This document shows, piece after piece, positions 14,904-22,500 of a stretch of 41,083 bases of DNA (its first letter is position 1; the number at the start of each line of letters is the position of its first letter). Where the stretch lies: assembly GCA_025934435.1 (NCBI GenBank), contig JAICYB010000025.1, forward strand, positions 1 to 41,083, written 5' to 3'. The DNA is from Actinomycetes bacterium. GTDB lineage: Bacteria; Actinomycetota; JAICYB01. The translations under genes and the position numbers were made by a program. The notes beneath the pieces were generated by a model. It was not told where the DNA came from. It ran no database searches and saw only the letters and a program-made list of their open reading frames with translations.

Positions 14904-16161
14904 CTTTGGCCGGCAGCCGCCGGACGAGCACCGTGTCGATCCGTTGGCGCTGCATCCGCTCCACACGGAACACGAAGCTCTTATAGGTCGCTTCGTCTCC
15001 CGGCTTCGGGATCTCCCCGAGGACCGATGCGACGAGGCCCCCGATCGTGTTGAACTCCTCGCCTTCCGGAAGTTCGACGCCGACCTTCTCGTTGAACTCC
15101 CAGAGTGGAAGCTTCGCGCGGACGAGCCACCGATCGTCTCCCATCGGCACAACGGACGTCTCCTCGACGTCGTACTCGTCCGTGATCTCGCCGACGATCT
15201 CCTCGATGAGATCCTCGAGCGTGACGAGACCGGCGACGTCGCCGTACTCGTCGGCCACGATGGCCATGTGGACGTGGCGCTTCTGCATCTGCCGCAACAG
15301 ATCGGAGACCTTCATCATCTCCGGGACGAAGAACGCTTCGCGCGTGAACTCGCGCACGGTCCGCGACGCGTCGCCGTTGCCGCGTAGCGCGCGGAAGAGA
15401 TCCTTCACGTAGACGACGCCGATGATGTTGTCGGGGTCGTCGTCTTCGTGCACCGGGATGCGCGAGAAGCCTTCCTTGATGGCAAGGTCCATGGCGTCGG
15501 ATACCGACGTCGTCGCTTCCACGACCTTCATGTCCGGACGCGGCGTCATGACCTCGCGCACCGTCGTGTCGCCGAACTCGAAGATCGAGTGGATCATCTC
15601 GCGTTCCTGCTCTTCGATGACCTCCTCTTCCTCGGCGACGTTGACGATCTGACGGATCTCGTCCTCCGTCATGAACGGGCCCTTCGGCAGACCTTTGCCC
15701 GGCAGGATCACGTTCGAGATGCCGACGAGGAGTCGCGCGAGGGGGTACAGCGCACGGCCGAGCCAGTACACGACCGGCGAGAGCGCGAGGGCAACGCGAT
15801 CGGTGTGCAGGATCGTGAAGGTCTTCGGTGCGGATTCCGCGAACACGAACAGCACCGTCGTCAGGACGACCGTCGCGATCCACTCGCCGGCACTGTGGAA
15901 GAGGTGAACAGCGACGGTGGTGGCGAGCGTCGTCCCGAGGACGTGACACAGCAACACCGAGAGCAGGACCGGATTCAGGAATCGCGCAGGATCGGACGCG
16001 ATACGCACGAGGAGCTTCCCTCCCCGGCGACCGTCTTCCTCGAGCGACACGGCGTGCACGCGGTTGATACGCGACACCGCCGTCTCACAGGCGGCGAGCA
16101 CACCGGCGATGAGAACGAGAACCAGTACCCCGACGAGCGTCCAGACGTCGGCGGTGCTCAT
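14890..16161 (-). CDS. CorC/HlyC-family transporter-like protein (CNNM, CBS pair, CorC domain)
   Basis: A 423-residue protein with an N-terminal DUF21/CNNM membrane domain (about 1-150, GVLAACETAVSRINRVHA and several membrane segments), a CBS pair (about 205-330, with VREVMTPRPDMKVV and GFSRIPVHEDDDPDNIIGVV), and a C-terminal CorC_HlyC domain (about 345-415, EFNTIGGLVASVLGEIP). Relatives called hemolysin or CorC are linked to magnesium and cobalt efflux; the true substrate is not shown. ATG 16161 shares ATGA with the ybeY stop, and the gene overlaps era by 14 bases. The position between ybeY and era is usual in Actinomycetota. Confidence 0.92.
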   Translation of the reverse strand: MSTADVWTLVGVLVLVLIAGVLAACETAVSRINRVHAVSLEEDGRRGGKLLVRIASDPARFLNPVLLSVLLCHVLGTTLATTVAVHLFHSAGEWIATVVLTTVLFVFAESAPKTFTILHTDRVALALSPVVYWLGRALYPLARLLVGISNVILPGKGLPKGPFMTEDEIRQIVNVAEEEEVIEEQEREMIHSIFEFGDTTVREVMTPRPDMKVVEATTSVSDAMDLAIKEGFSRIPVHEDDDPDNIIGVVYVKDLFRALRGNGDASRTVREFTREAFFVPEMMKVSDLLRQMQKRHVHMAIVADEYGDVAGLVTLEDLIEEIVGEITDEYDVEETSVVPMGDDRWLVRAKLPLWEFNEKVGVELPEGEEFNTIGGLVASVLGEIPKPGDEATYKSFVFRVERMQRQRIDTVLVRRLPAKDAQT

Positions 16162-16616
16162 CGCGTTCGCGTCCGGTAGAACTCGGAGAGGATCTTGCGT
16201 TCGCGGTGGCGCATCGAGCGCGCGTCCTGCGGGCGCACGTGGTCGTAGCCGCAGAGATGCAAGAAGCCGTGCACGAGCAAGAGATCGACCTCTTCGCTCA
16301 CCTGCCGGTCGGCCGTGCCTGCTTGCTCCCGCGCGACGTCGGGACATATGACGATGTCCCCAAGGATGTACGGCTCATCGTCGGGGACCTGTTCGTCCAT
16401 CGGGAACGCCAGGACGTCGGTCGGTCCCGTCTCGCCGAGCCACCGTTCCTTGAGGGATGCCATGGCCGGACGTTCCACCAAGAGCACGGTCACTTCGGCA
16501 CGCGCGTCGACGTCCTCTTCGGCCGCGGCGAGCCGAGCCAGCGCGACCAGGCGATGCTCGTCGAGCGGCACATCGCTTTGTTCGTTCGCGACGAACACGT
16601 CGATAGCGACGGGCAT
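16158..16616 (-). CDS. ybeY: Endoribonuclease YbeY
   Basis: A 152-residue metal-dependent endoribonuclease for 16S rRNA maturation and ribosome quality control. The zinc motif HGFLHLCGYDH supplies H116, H120 and H126. PTDVLAFPMDE and ILGDIVICPDVA are also typical. ATG 16616 overlaps the phoH stop by one base (TGATG); the longer open frame upstream runs antiparallel to nothing conserved and lies over phoH. The stop overlaps corC. Confidence 0.95.
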   Translation of the reverse strand: MPVAIDVFVANEQSDVPLDEHRLVALARLAAAEEDVDARAEVTVLLVERPAMASLKERWLGETGPTDVLAFPMDEQVPDDEPYILGDIVICPDVAREQAGTADRQVSEEVDLLLVHGFLHLCGYDHVRPQDARSMRHRERKILSEFYRTRTR

Positions 16617-17581
16617 CAGGTCTTGGACTGCTGCTGCTCGTAGCGGCCGTAGGCCTCGACGATGTCCTGCACGATCTTGTGGCGCACGACATCGGTCGCT
16701 TCGAGGTAGATGAACTCGAGGCCTTTGATCCCGTGCAGGATGTCCTGCACCACCTTCAGCCCGCTTCGCTGGCCTTCCGGAAGGTCGATCTGCGTGATGT
16801 CTCCGGTGACGACGGCCTTCGACCGTTGGCCGAGGCGCGTGAGGAACATCTTCATCTGTTCCGGCGTCGTGTTCTGTGCTTCGTCCAAGATCAGGAACGA
16901 ATCGTTGAACGTGCGTCCACGCGCGTACGCGAGCGGGGCGACCTCGATCGTGCCGCGCTCCGCGAGACGCCCGTAATGTCCGGGCTCGAGCATGTCGAAC
17001 AGGGCGTCGTAGAGCGGCTTGAGGTATGGGTCGACCTTCTGCGCGATGTCGCCCGGAAGGAAACCGAGGCGCTCCCCCGCTTCGACCGCCGGACGCGTGA
17101 GGACGATCCGCGTGATCTCCTTGTCGCGTAGGGCTTTGACCGCCATCGCCACCGCGAGGAACGTTTTCCCCGTGCCGGCGGGCCCGATACCGAACGTCAC
17201 CGAATTCCGGCGGACGGCGTCGACATAGCGCTTCTGTCCCCCCGTCTTCGGACGGATCGGACGTCCGCGCGCGGCGAGGATCGTGTCGCCCATGACCTCC
17301 GACGGCCTCGGACCGTCGTCGCGCTTCACCATCGCGACGGCGCGGTCGACCGACTCCGTCGTCAGCGTCTGTCCTTGTCGCACGAGCGTCAGTAACTCCT
17401 CGAAGACGGTGGCCGCGCACTTCGCATCCTCGTCCGGTCCGTCGATCGTGATCTCGTTACCGCGGACGAGGATGTCCGAAGAAAACTCCTCTTCGATGCG
17501 CTTGAGGAGTTCATCGCGCTGGCCCACGAGGTCGGCGATATGCGTCTGGTCGGGGACCAGGATCTTCAACTGGTGTGGCAA
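16616..17581 (-). CDS. phoH: PhoH-like P-loop ATPase
   Basis: A 321-residue PhoH/PhoL protein, a cytoplasmic ATPase often paired with YbeY and thought to act on RNA. A small KH-like N-terminal part (about 1-75) is followed by the ATPase: Walker A GPAGTGKT (133-140), TRPAVEAGERLGFLPGD, and Walker B FLILDEAQN. The start codon is uncertain. TTG 17581 has GGAGGG 12 bases and AAGGA 0 bases upstream, both poor spacings; TTG at 17569 (LKILVPDQ) is an alternative. It may be transcribed from its own promoter as well as from the operon. Confidence 0.94.
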   Translation of the reverse strand: MPHQLKILVPDQTHIADLVGQRDELLKRIEEEFSSDILVRGNEITIDGPDEDAKCAATVFEELLTLVRQGQTLTTESVDRAVAMVKRDDGPRPSEVMGDTILAARGRPIRPKTGGQKRYVDAVRRNSVTFGIGPAGTGKTFLAVAMAVKALRDKEITRIVLTRPAVEAGERLGFLPGDIAQKVDPYLKPLYDALFDMLEPGHYGRLAERGTIEVAPLAYARGRTFNDSFLILDEAQNTTPEQMKMFLTRLGQRSKAVVTGDITQIDLPEGQRSGLKVVQDILHGIKGLEFIYLEATDVVRHKIVQDIVEAYGRYEQQQSKT

Positions 17582-17611
17582 TCCTTCTACTGCCCTCCGG
17601 TCGTGGCGCCG

Positions 17612-17617
17612 AGTATA
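17612..17617 (-). promoter_or_regulatory. Candidate internal -10 box between the HIT gene and phoH
   Basis: TATACT on the minus strand is a 5-of-6 match to TATAAT in the 42-base gap. Transcription would begin near 17605 and leave about 24 bases with a GGAGGG before phoH. No clear -35 box is present 16-18 bases upstream. Confidence 0.4.
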
Positions 17618-17623
17618 CCTGCG

Positions 17624-17971
17624 TTATCCCGGCGGCCAGGACAGTTGCCGGCCACCGAGGATGTGCATATGAACGTGCAGAACGCTCTGTCCGGACAGGG
17701 CTCCGTTGTTGAACACCAGCCGGAATCCCTTGTCGAGCCCCTCATCCGACGCGATCTTCTGCGCCGCCTGGAACAGCTCGACGAGCCATGCCGTGTCGCG
17801 AGAGGGGTCGAAGTCGCTGATCTTCGCGACGTGTTCGCGCGGGATGATCTGCACATGCGTCGGTGCTTGCGCGTTGATGTCACGGAAGCCGATCACGTGA
17901 TCGCCCTCGTACACGATGTCCGCTGGGATGTCACCGGAAACGATCTTGCAGAAGATGCAATCGGTAGCCAC
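17624..17971 (-). CDS. HIT family (HINT-like) nucleotide-binding protein
   Basis: A 115-residue histidine-triad hydrolase of the HINT branch, which acts on nucleoside phosphoramidates or adenylated substrates. The N-terminus DCIFCKIVSGDIPADIVYE and the triad HVHMHIL (H99, H101, H103) are intact, and C5/C8 with H48 and H99 could bind zinc as in some relatives. The C-terminus ends soon after GGRQLSWPPG, as in HINT proteins. GTG 17971 has AAGGGGG 8 bases upstream, inside the last codons of the BldD-like gene, 3 bases from its stop. Confidence 0.93.
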   Translation of the reverse strand: MATDCIFCKIVSGDIPADIVYEGDHVIGFRDINAQAPTHVQIIPREHVAKISDFDPSRDTAWLVELFQAAQKIASDEGLDKGFRLVFNNGALSGQSVLHVHMHILGGRQLSWPPG

Positions 17972-17974
17972 GAC

Positions 17975-18445
17975 TCACACCCCCTTGATGCCGAGCTCGT
18001 CGACGAGCTTCGCGAGATCCGCGGGCGAACGGTCCAGCGCGGCGGCGAGTACGGAGACGTCGCTCACCCGCATGCGGAACACGCTGCCCGTCCAATCACG
18101 CCGTTGCGCCTGGAGGCGCTTCACGAAGCGCCCGATCGTCTTGGCCTCGAGCGTCTCCGCCCGGTCGAGCTGCAAGAGATCGACCGCGAGCCCACCGTCC
18201 GCGGACGGCACGCCGTCGGACGGCAGCATCGCCTGCAGCGGCAAGCGGTAGAGCGCCGCGAGTCCCGCGAGACGGATCGCCGAGATCGCACGCTCGCCGC
18301 GTTCGTATGCACCGAGCACGGACGCCTTGAACGTCCCTTCGGACAACGCCTGCACGTCGAGCAGCGACAGACCTTTCTGACGGCGGAGCCGGCGAAGGTG
18401 GGAGCCGAGACGTTCGGCCTCGGGCGAGCGGGCATCGTCCGACAT
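17975..18445 (-). CDS. bldD: BldD-like transcriptional regulator with cyclic-di-GMP signature
   Basis: A 156-residue protein with an N-terminal XRE-type helix-turn-helix (about 12-75: LGSHLRRLRRQKGLSLLDVQALS, VLGAYERGERAI) and a C-terminal domain (about 85-156). The layout and sequence follow Streptomyces BldD (EG-x-K-x-VLG-YERGxRA, then QRxDYxGKV-type region). BldD binds tetrameric c-di-GMP through RxD-X8-RxxD. Here R115-R116-D117, eight residues, then R126-V-S-D129 match exactly. Such proteins repress developmental genes; targets in this organism are unknown. It sits between rsmE (2-base gap) and the HIT gene, inside the operon behind CIRCE. ATG 18445 is chosen over the long open frame that overlaps rsmE. 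Confidence 0.85.
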   Translation of the reverse strand: MSDDARSPEAERLGSHLRRLRRQKGLSLLDVQALSEGTFKASVLGAYERGERAISAIRLAGLAALYRLPLQAMLPSDGVPSADGGLAVDLLQLDRAETLEAKTIGRFVKRLQAQRRDWTGSVFRMRVSDVSVLAAALDRSPADLAKLVDELGIKGV

Positions 18446-18447
18446 GT

Positions 18448-19143
18448 TCAGCCCAGGCTCCCATAGACGAACGCCACGATCGCTGCAGCTACGGGACCGG
18501 CGAAGTCGGAGCGGAGCACCTGCTGCCCGAGCGACACCGCGCGCGCGCCGTCGATCTCCGAGCGCTCGAAGCCGCCCTCGGGCCCGACGACGAGCGCCAG
18601 CTCGTCCGGTGGGTCGTCCGGCAAGGCTTCGCGCAGCCGGAGAGACGCTTCTTCGTGGAGGACGAACCCCTCCCGCGGCGGTTCGTCCGCGACCGGATCG
18701 ACCACCGCGAGCCACGGAGACCGCGCCTGCTTCGACGCCGCGCGAGCGATCTCGTTCCACCGAGCGTGCGCTTTCCGCTTACGCGCTTCGTCCCAGCGGA
18801 CGATGCTTCGCGCACCGACGAAGGGGGCGACACGCGTGACACCGACCTCGACGCACCTGTCGATCAGGTCGTCCATGCGGTCACCCTTCATCAAGGCCTG
18901 ATGGACGGTGATAGCCGGACGCGGCATCGACACGTCGCGAACGTCGTTCACATGAGCGACGACATGGCCGCCGATCGACGCGACGTCTGCTTCGTAGACA
19001 TGTCCGGTGTTGTCCGACACCGTTATCGCTTCGCCGACGCGCAAACGCAGGACGCGCGACGCGTGGTGTGCTTCGTCCCCGTTCAGGGTGATGGTGTCAC
19101 CGCGGACGTCGTCGGGAGTCGCGAAGAAGTGATGCGCCGTCAT
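18448..19143 (-). CDS. rsmE: 16S rRNA m3U1498 methyltransferase RsmE
   Basis: A 231-residue SPOUT methyltransferase that methylates U1498 of 16S rRNA with SAM. The N-terminal PUA-like part has EAHHASRVLRLRVGE, and the SPOUT knot has ALVVGPEGGFERSEID and SLGQQVLRSDFAGPVAAAIV near the C-terminus. ATG 19143 shares ATGA with the dnaJ stop, so translation is coupled. A longer open frame up to 19455 is a shadow in dnaJ. Confidence 0.93.
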   Translation of the reverse strand: MTAHHFFATPDDVRGDTITLNGDEAHHASRVLRLRVGEAITVSDNTGHVYEADVASIGGHVVAHVNDVRDVSMPRPAITVHQALMKGDRMDDLIDRCVEVGVTRVAPFVGARSIVRWDEARKRKAHARWNEIARAASKQARSPWLAVVDPVADEPPREGFVLHEEASLRLREALPDDPPDELALVVGPEGGFERSEIDGARAVSLGQQVLRSDFAGPVAAAIVAFVYGSLG

Positions 19144-20261
19144 CTCTCCGCGCGTCCGAGGACGCGCCGGAAGACACCTTTCGTCTTGCCCTTGATCTCT
19201 TCGCCGCGCAGCTTCGCGAGCTCGCGCAACAGCTCTTTCTCTTTCTTGGACGGATCCGTCGGCGTCGTCACATGCGTTCGGATGATGAGATCGCCCCGTC
19301 CCCGTCCGGCGCGGCGCGGAACGCCCTTTCCTTTGAGACGCAGGACCGTGTTCGACTGTGTACCGGCCTTCACTTCGACGGTCTCGTCCCCGTCGAAGGT
19401 CTGCACGTCGACGTCGCCGCCGAGCGCGGCGAGCGTCATCGGCACCTCGACCCATGTGTAGAGGTCGTCGCCCATCCGCTCGAACCGCTCGTCGGGCGCA
19501 ACGGTGAATCGCACGTACAGATCGCCGCGTCCGCCGCCGGCGGCACCCGCTTCCCCTTCGCCGTCGAGCCGAAGCCGATCACCTTCGTCGATGCCGCCGG
19601 GGACCTGCACCGGAACCTCGACGTCGCGGGCAAGACGTCCGGTTCCACGGCAGTCCTTGCACGGGTCGGGGACGACCCAGCCTTGGCCGCTGCACTCCCG
19701 GCACGGGAACGCCGTGACGAGGGAGCCGAGGATCGTCCGGCGTGTCTGCTGGACCTGTCCCGTGCCGTTGCATGCCGGACAGCGTTCGGGGTGCGTACCC
19801 GGCTCGGTTCCCTCGCCGGAGCAGCGTTCGCATCCTTCATAGCGCTCGAAGTTCAGCGTGCGCTCGGCACCGAACACGACGTCTTCCAGCGTCACCTCGA
19901 GATGTACCTCGATCGATTCGCCCTGGCGCGCGCGAGTCTGTTGCCGCGTGCGCGTCGAACCGCCACCGAAGAACGAATCGAAGATGTCTTCGATCGTCGA
20001 AGCGAACGGCGATCCCCAGGGCGAGTTCCATACGCCGCCACCCATCCGCACCGCGTCGTACTCCTGGCGCTTGCGCGGATCGGACAACACGGCGTACGCC
20101 TCGGAGATCTCCTTGTACCGCTGCTCGGATTCCGGATCACCGCCCGTCGCGTCGGGGTGATGCTCGCGTGCGAGCTGACGGAAGGCACGCTTGATGTCGT
20201 CCGGTGACGCGTCCTGCTCGACACCGAGCACCGCGTAGTAATCGCTGGACATGTTCCTCAT
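19140..20261 (-). CDS. dnaJ: Molecular chaperone DnaJ
   Basis: A 373-residue type I J protein, the Hsp40 partner of DnaK. The J domain (about 7-75) has the HPD tripeptide in REHHPDATG. A Gly/Phe-rich stretch follows (WNSPWGSPFASTIEDIFDSFFGGG). The zinc region (about 140-205) has four CxxCxGxG units: CERCSGEG, CPACNGTG, CRECSGQG and CKDCRGTG. The rest is the substrate-binding domain. It directly follows hrcA with an ATGA overlap, the arrangement in which HrcA controls dnaJ. ATG 20252 is an alternative start. Confidence 0.95.
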   Translation of the reverse strand: MRNMSSDYYAVLGVEQDASPDDIKRAFRQLAREHHPDATGGDPESEQRYKEISEAYAVLSDPRKRQEYDAVRMGGGVWNSPWGSPFASTIEDIFDSFFGGGSTRTRQQTRARQGESIEVHLEVTLEDVVFGAERTLNFERYEGCERCSGEGTEPGTHPERCPACNGTGQVQQTRRTILGSLVTAFPCRECSGQGWVVPDPCKDCRGTGRLARDVEVPVQVPGGIDEGDRLRLDGEGEAGAAGGGRGDLYVRFTVAPDERFERMGDDLYTWVEVPMTLAALGGDVDVQTFDGDETVEVKAGTQSNTVLRLKGKGVPRRAGRGRGDLIIRTHVTTPTDPSKKEKELLRELAKLRGEEIKGKTKGVFRRVLGRAER

Positions 20262-21277
20262 CGACTGAGCTCTCTCAGCACGCGCGAGAGCGTCGCCGCG
20301 ACTTCGGCGACCGTCGACATCACCGTCGGGTAGTCCATACGCGTCGGACCGAGCACGCCGAGCGTCCCGGCGCGTTTCCCGAACCGGTATCCGGTCGCGA
20401 TGAGCGAGAGGTCGCGCAGATCTTCGAACGCGAGCTCACGTCCGATGCGGACGGTCATCGCATTCGGCGCCGGAGCAGGAAGCAGCGGTTCGACTCCGCC
20501 CGCATCGAGCATCTCGAGGACGCGTTGAGCGGTATCGGCTGGTTCCCACACGATGAGCTTGGACATACCACCGGTGAACACCCGGCCCCCGGCCCGCGCG
20601 ACCGCGAGCAACGCGGCGCTGACACCGCGGAACACGGCTTCGACGTCACTCGTGACGACGGTGTCGGCAACGATGCGAGCGGCTTCGGTCGCCGTCTTGC
20701 GCGCAACGAGTGAGTTCGCGATGCGCACCGACTGCGCGATGCCTTCGTCCGTCGGCTCGACACCGAGCTCGACGAGACGTTCGTCATGCCATCCGTCGTC
20801 ACCGATGCAGACGAGCAGCAACCGCGAACCGCCGAGGCGGACAAGCTCGATCCGCTCGAGCGTCGACTCGTGCCCGACGGGCGCCGCCGCCAGTGATGTG
20901 TAGTCCGTGAGGTCGGCGAGCACCTGCGAGGTCCGTTCGAGCAGTTCGTCGAGGGCGGACACCGCTCCGGCGAGGAAGTGCTCGATCTCGCGGCGCTGCG
21001 TCGGTTCGAGCGCGGGCTTCGGTGCGAGGACGTCGACGTAGTACCGGTACCCCTTGTCGGTGGGGATCCGTCCCGCGGAGGTGTGGGGGTGACTGATGTA
21101 GCCCTCGCGCTCGAGGATCGCCATCTCGTTGCGGATCGTCGCCGAGCTCACGCCGAGGTCCGCCCCGTCGGCCACGTTCTTCGAGCCCACCGGCTCCCCC
21201 TGCCGGACGTAGCTCTCCACGATCTCGCGAAGGATGCGCTCCTTGCGCTCGTCCAGGGGCTGCAGGTCGGCCGTCAT
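20258..21277 (-). CDS. hrcA: Heat-inducible transcription repressor HrcA
   Basis: A 339-residue HrcA, the repressor of class I heat-shock genes that binds CIRCE operators and needs GroEL to fold. The N-terminal winged helix has ERKERILREIVESYVRQGEPVGS and SSATIRNEMAILEREGYISHPHTSAGRIPTDKGYRYYVD. The C-terminal GAF-like domain follows, ending with the conserved ATGYRFGKRAGTLGVLGPTRMDYP. A good CIRCE sequence begins 4 bases before ATG 21277, showing autoregulation of the hrcA-dnaJ part of the operon. Confidence 0.95.
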   Translation of the reverse strand: MTADLQPLDERKERILREIVESYVRQGEPVGSKNVADGADLGVSSATIRNEMAILEREGYISHPHTSAGRIPTDKGYRYYVDVLAPKPALEPTQRREIEHFLAGAVSALDELLERTSQVLADLTDYTSLAAAPVGHESTLERIELVRLGGSRLLLVCIGDDGWHDERLVELGVEPTDEGIAQSVRIANSLVARKTATEAARIVADTVVTSDVEAVFRGVSAALLAVARAGGRVFTGGMSKLIVWEPADTAQRVLEMLDAGGVEPLLPAPAPNAMTVRIGRELAFEDLRDLSLIATGYRFGKRAGTLGVLGPTRMDYPTVMSTVAEVAATLSRVLRELSR

Positions 21278-21281
21278 ATGG

Positions 21282-21308
21282 CTAGCACTCTACTCCCCAG
21301 AGTGCCAG
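21282..21308 (-). promoter_or_regulatory. CIRCE operator (HrcA binding site)
   Basis: The plus strand reads CTAGCACTC, nine bases, GAGTGCCAG. The consensus is TTAGCACTC-N9-GAGTGCTAA, so 16 of 18 arm bases would match or nearly match, and the core GCACTC/GAGTGC is perfect. It fills most of the 39-base gap between hemW and hrcA. Bound HrcA would block a promoter just upstream or read-through into hrcA. Confidence 0.9.
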
Positions 21309-21316
21309 GACCGGCG

Positions 21317-22498
21317 TCAGACGAAGGGGAGGACGGCCTCGTTCAGCAGGAACGGACGCCGCACGGTCACGGCGTCGGCGTCGACCGCGAGGAGGTCGCG
21401 CGACACCGCTGCTTCGAGCTCGTCGGGGTAGACCTCTTCGATGGACGAGCCGACAAGGCGTGCGAACGCGTCCTTCGAAACGCCCTCCGTCATCCGAAGC
21501 CCGAGGAGCATCACTTCGCTCGCCCGCGTGCGGACGTCGATCTGCTCCGATCCGGCTGGCCTCGCGCGCGATGCGTAACGCTCCGGCGACTTCACCGTCC
21601 ACGAGCGGACCGCGCCGCACCGTGTCGCGAGGTGGGAGTGCGCGCCGGCACCGATGCCGAGGTACTCGCCGCACTTCCAGTACAGCGAGTTGTGCTTGGA
21701 CGCGCGGCCGGGCTTCGTCCAATTCGAGATTTCGTAGCGGACGAACCCCCCGGCGCCGAGGATCTCGTTCGTCATATCCCAGCGCCGCGCGACGTCGTCG
21801 TCGGGGATCGGGACGACCTTTCCGAGCTTCCGGAACGATTCCAGCGGCGTGCCTTCTTCGTAGATCAGCGCATAGCACGAGAGATGGTCGACGCCGGTCG
21901 CGAGCACGCCGTCGAGCGAACGCCGCCACGCATCGTCGGTTTCGTCCGGCACGCCGTAGATGAGATCCGCGCTCACGTTGTCGAAGCCGGCCCGTTTCGC
22001 GAGACGAAGCGCTTCGAGCGCGGTCGCCGCGTCGTGGATGCGTCCGAGCCGCTCGAGCAAGGCGTTGTCGAGCGATTGCACACCGAAGCTGATGCGATTG
22101 ATGCCGCCGGCGAGATACGCGTCGAGCTTCGCCGCGGTGATCGATTCCGGGTTGCACTCGATCGTGATCTCGGCGTCGCTTGCGATCGTCCATCCGTCGC
22201 GCAAGGCGTCGACGACACACACGATGGAAGGCGCGGGCACGAGTGACGGCGTCCCGCCTCCGATGAAGATCGACGTCACGACCGGACGTTGATCGAGTTC
22301 CGCGCCGTCGGGGGCCGAGAATGCCTCGCGCGCGTCGCGTTCCAGTGCGTCCATGTACGGAGCGATCTGGTCGTCGAGGCCGGCGTAGGCGTTGAAGTCG
22401 CAGTACCAGCACCGATGCGAGCAGAACGGTACGTGCACGTAGATCCCGAACTCGTTCAGGACGTCCCGCGGCCGCGGCAGCCGAGTCAACGTCGGCAT
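21317..22498 (-). CDS. hemW: Heme chaperone HemW (radical SAM, coproporphyrinogen oxidase-like)
   Basis: A 393-residue radical SAM protein. The iron-sulfur motif is CSHRCWYC (C26, C30, C33) in the form CxxxCxYCDF. SIFIGGGTPS, ITIECNPESI, RISFGVQSLD and GFDNVSADLIYGVPDET are typical of HemN/HemW, and the C-terminal domain has HNSLYWKCGEYLGIGAGAHS. Proteins of this branch next to lepA/hrcA are HemW, which delivers heme rather than oxidising coproporphyrinogen. ATG 22498 is 2 bases after the lepA stop; the longer frame overlaps lepA. Confidence 0.9.
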   Translation of the reverse strand: MPTLTRLPRPRDVLNEFGIYVHVPFCSHRCWYCDFNAYAGLDDQIAPYMDALERDAREAFSAPDGAELDQRPVVTSIFIGGGTPSLVPAPSIVCVVDALRDGWTIASDAEITIECNPESITAAKLDAYLAGGINRISFGVQSLDNALLERLGRIHDAATALEALRLAKRAGFDNVSADLIYGVPDETDDAWRRSLDGVLATGVDHLSCYALIYEEGTPLESFRKLGKVVPIPDDDVARRWDMTNEILGAGGFVRYEISNWTKPGRASKHNSLYWKCGEYLGIGAGAHSHLATRCGAVRSWTVKSPERYASRARPAGSEQIDVRTRASEVMLLGLRMTEGVSKDAFARLVGSSIEEVYPDELEAAVSRDLLAVDADAVTVRRPFLLNEAVLPFV

Positions 22499-22500
22499 GC

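Noticed and set aside
17582..17623. A missing small gene between phoH and the HIT gene
   Set aside because: Only 42 bases, with promoter-like and ribosome-site-like signals but no frame worth calling.
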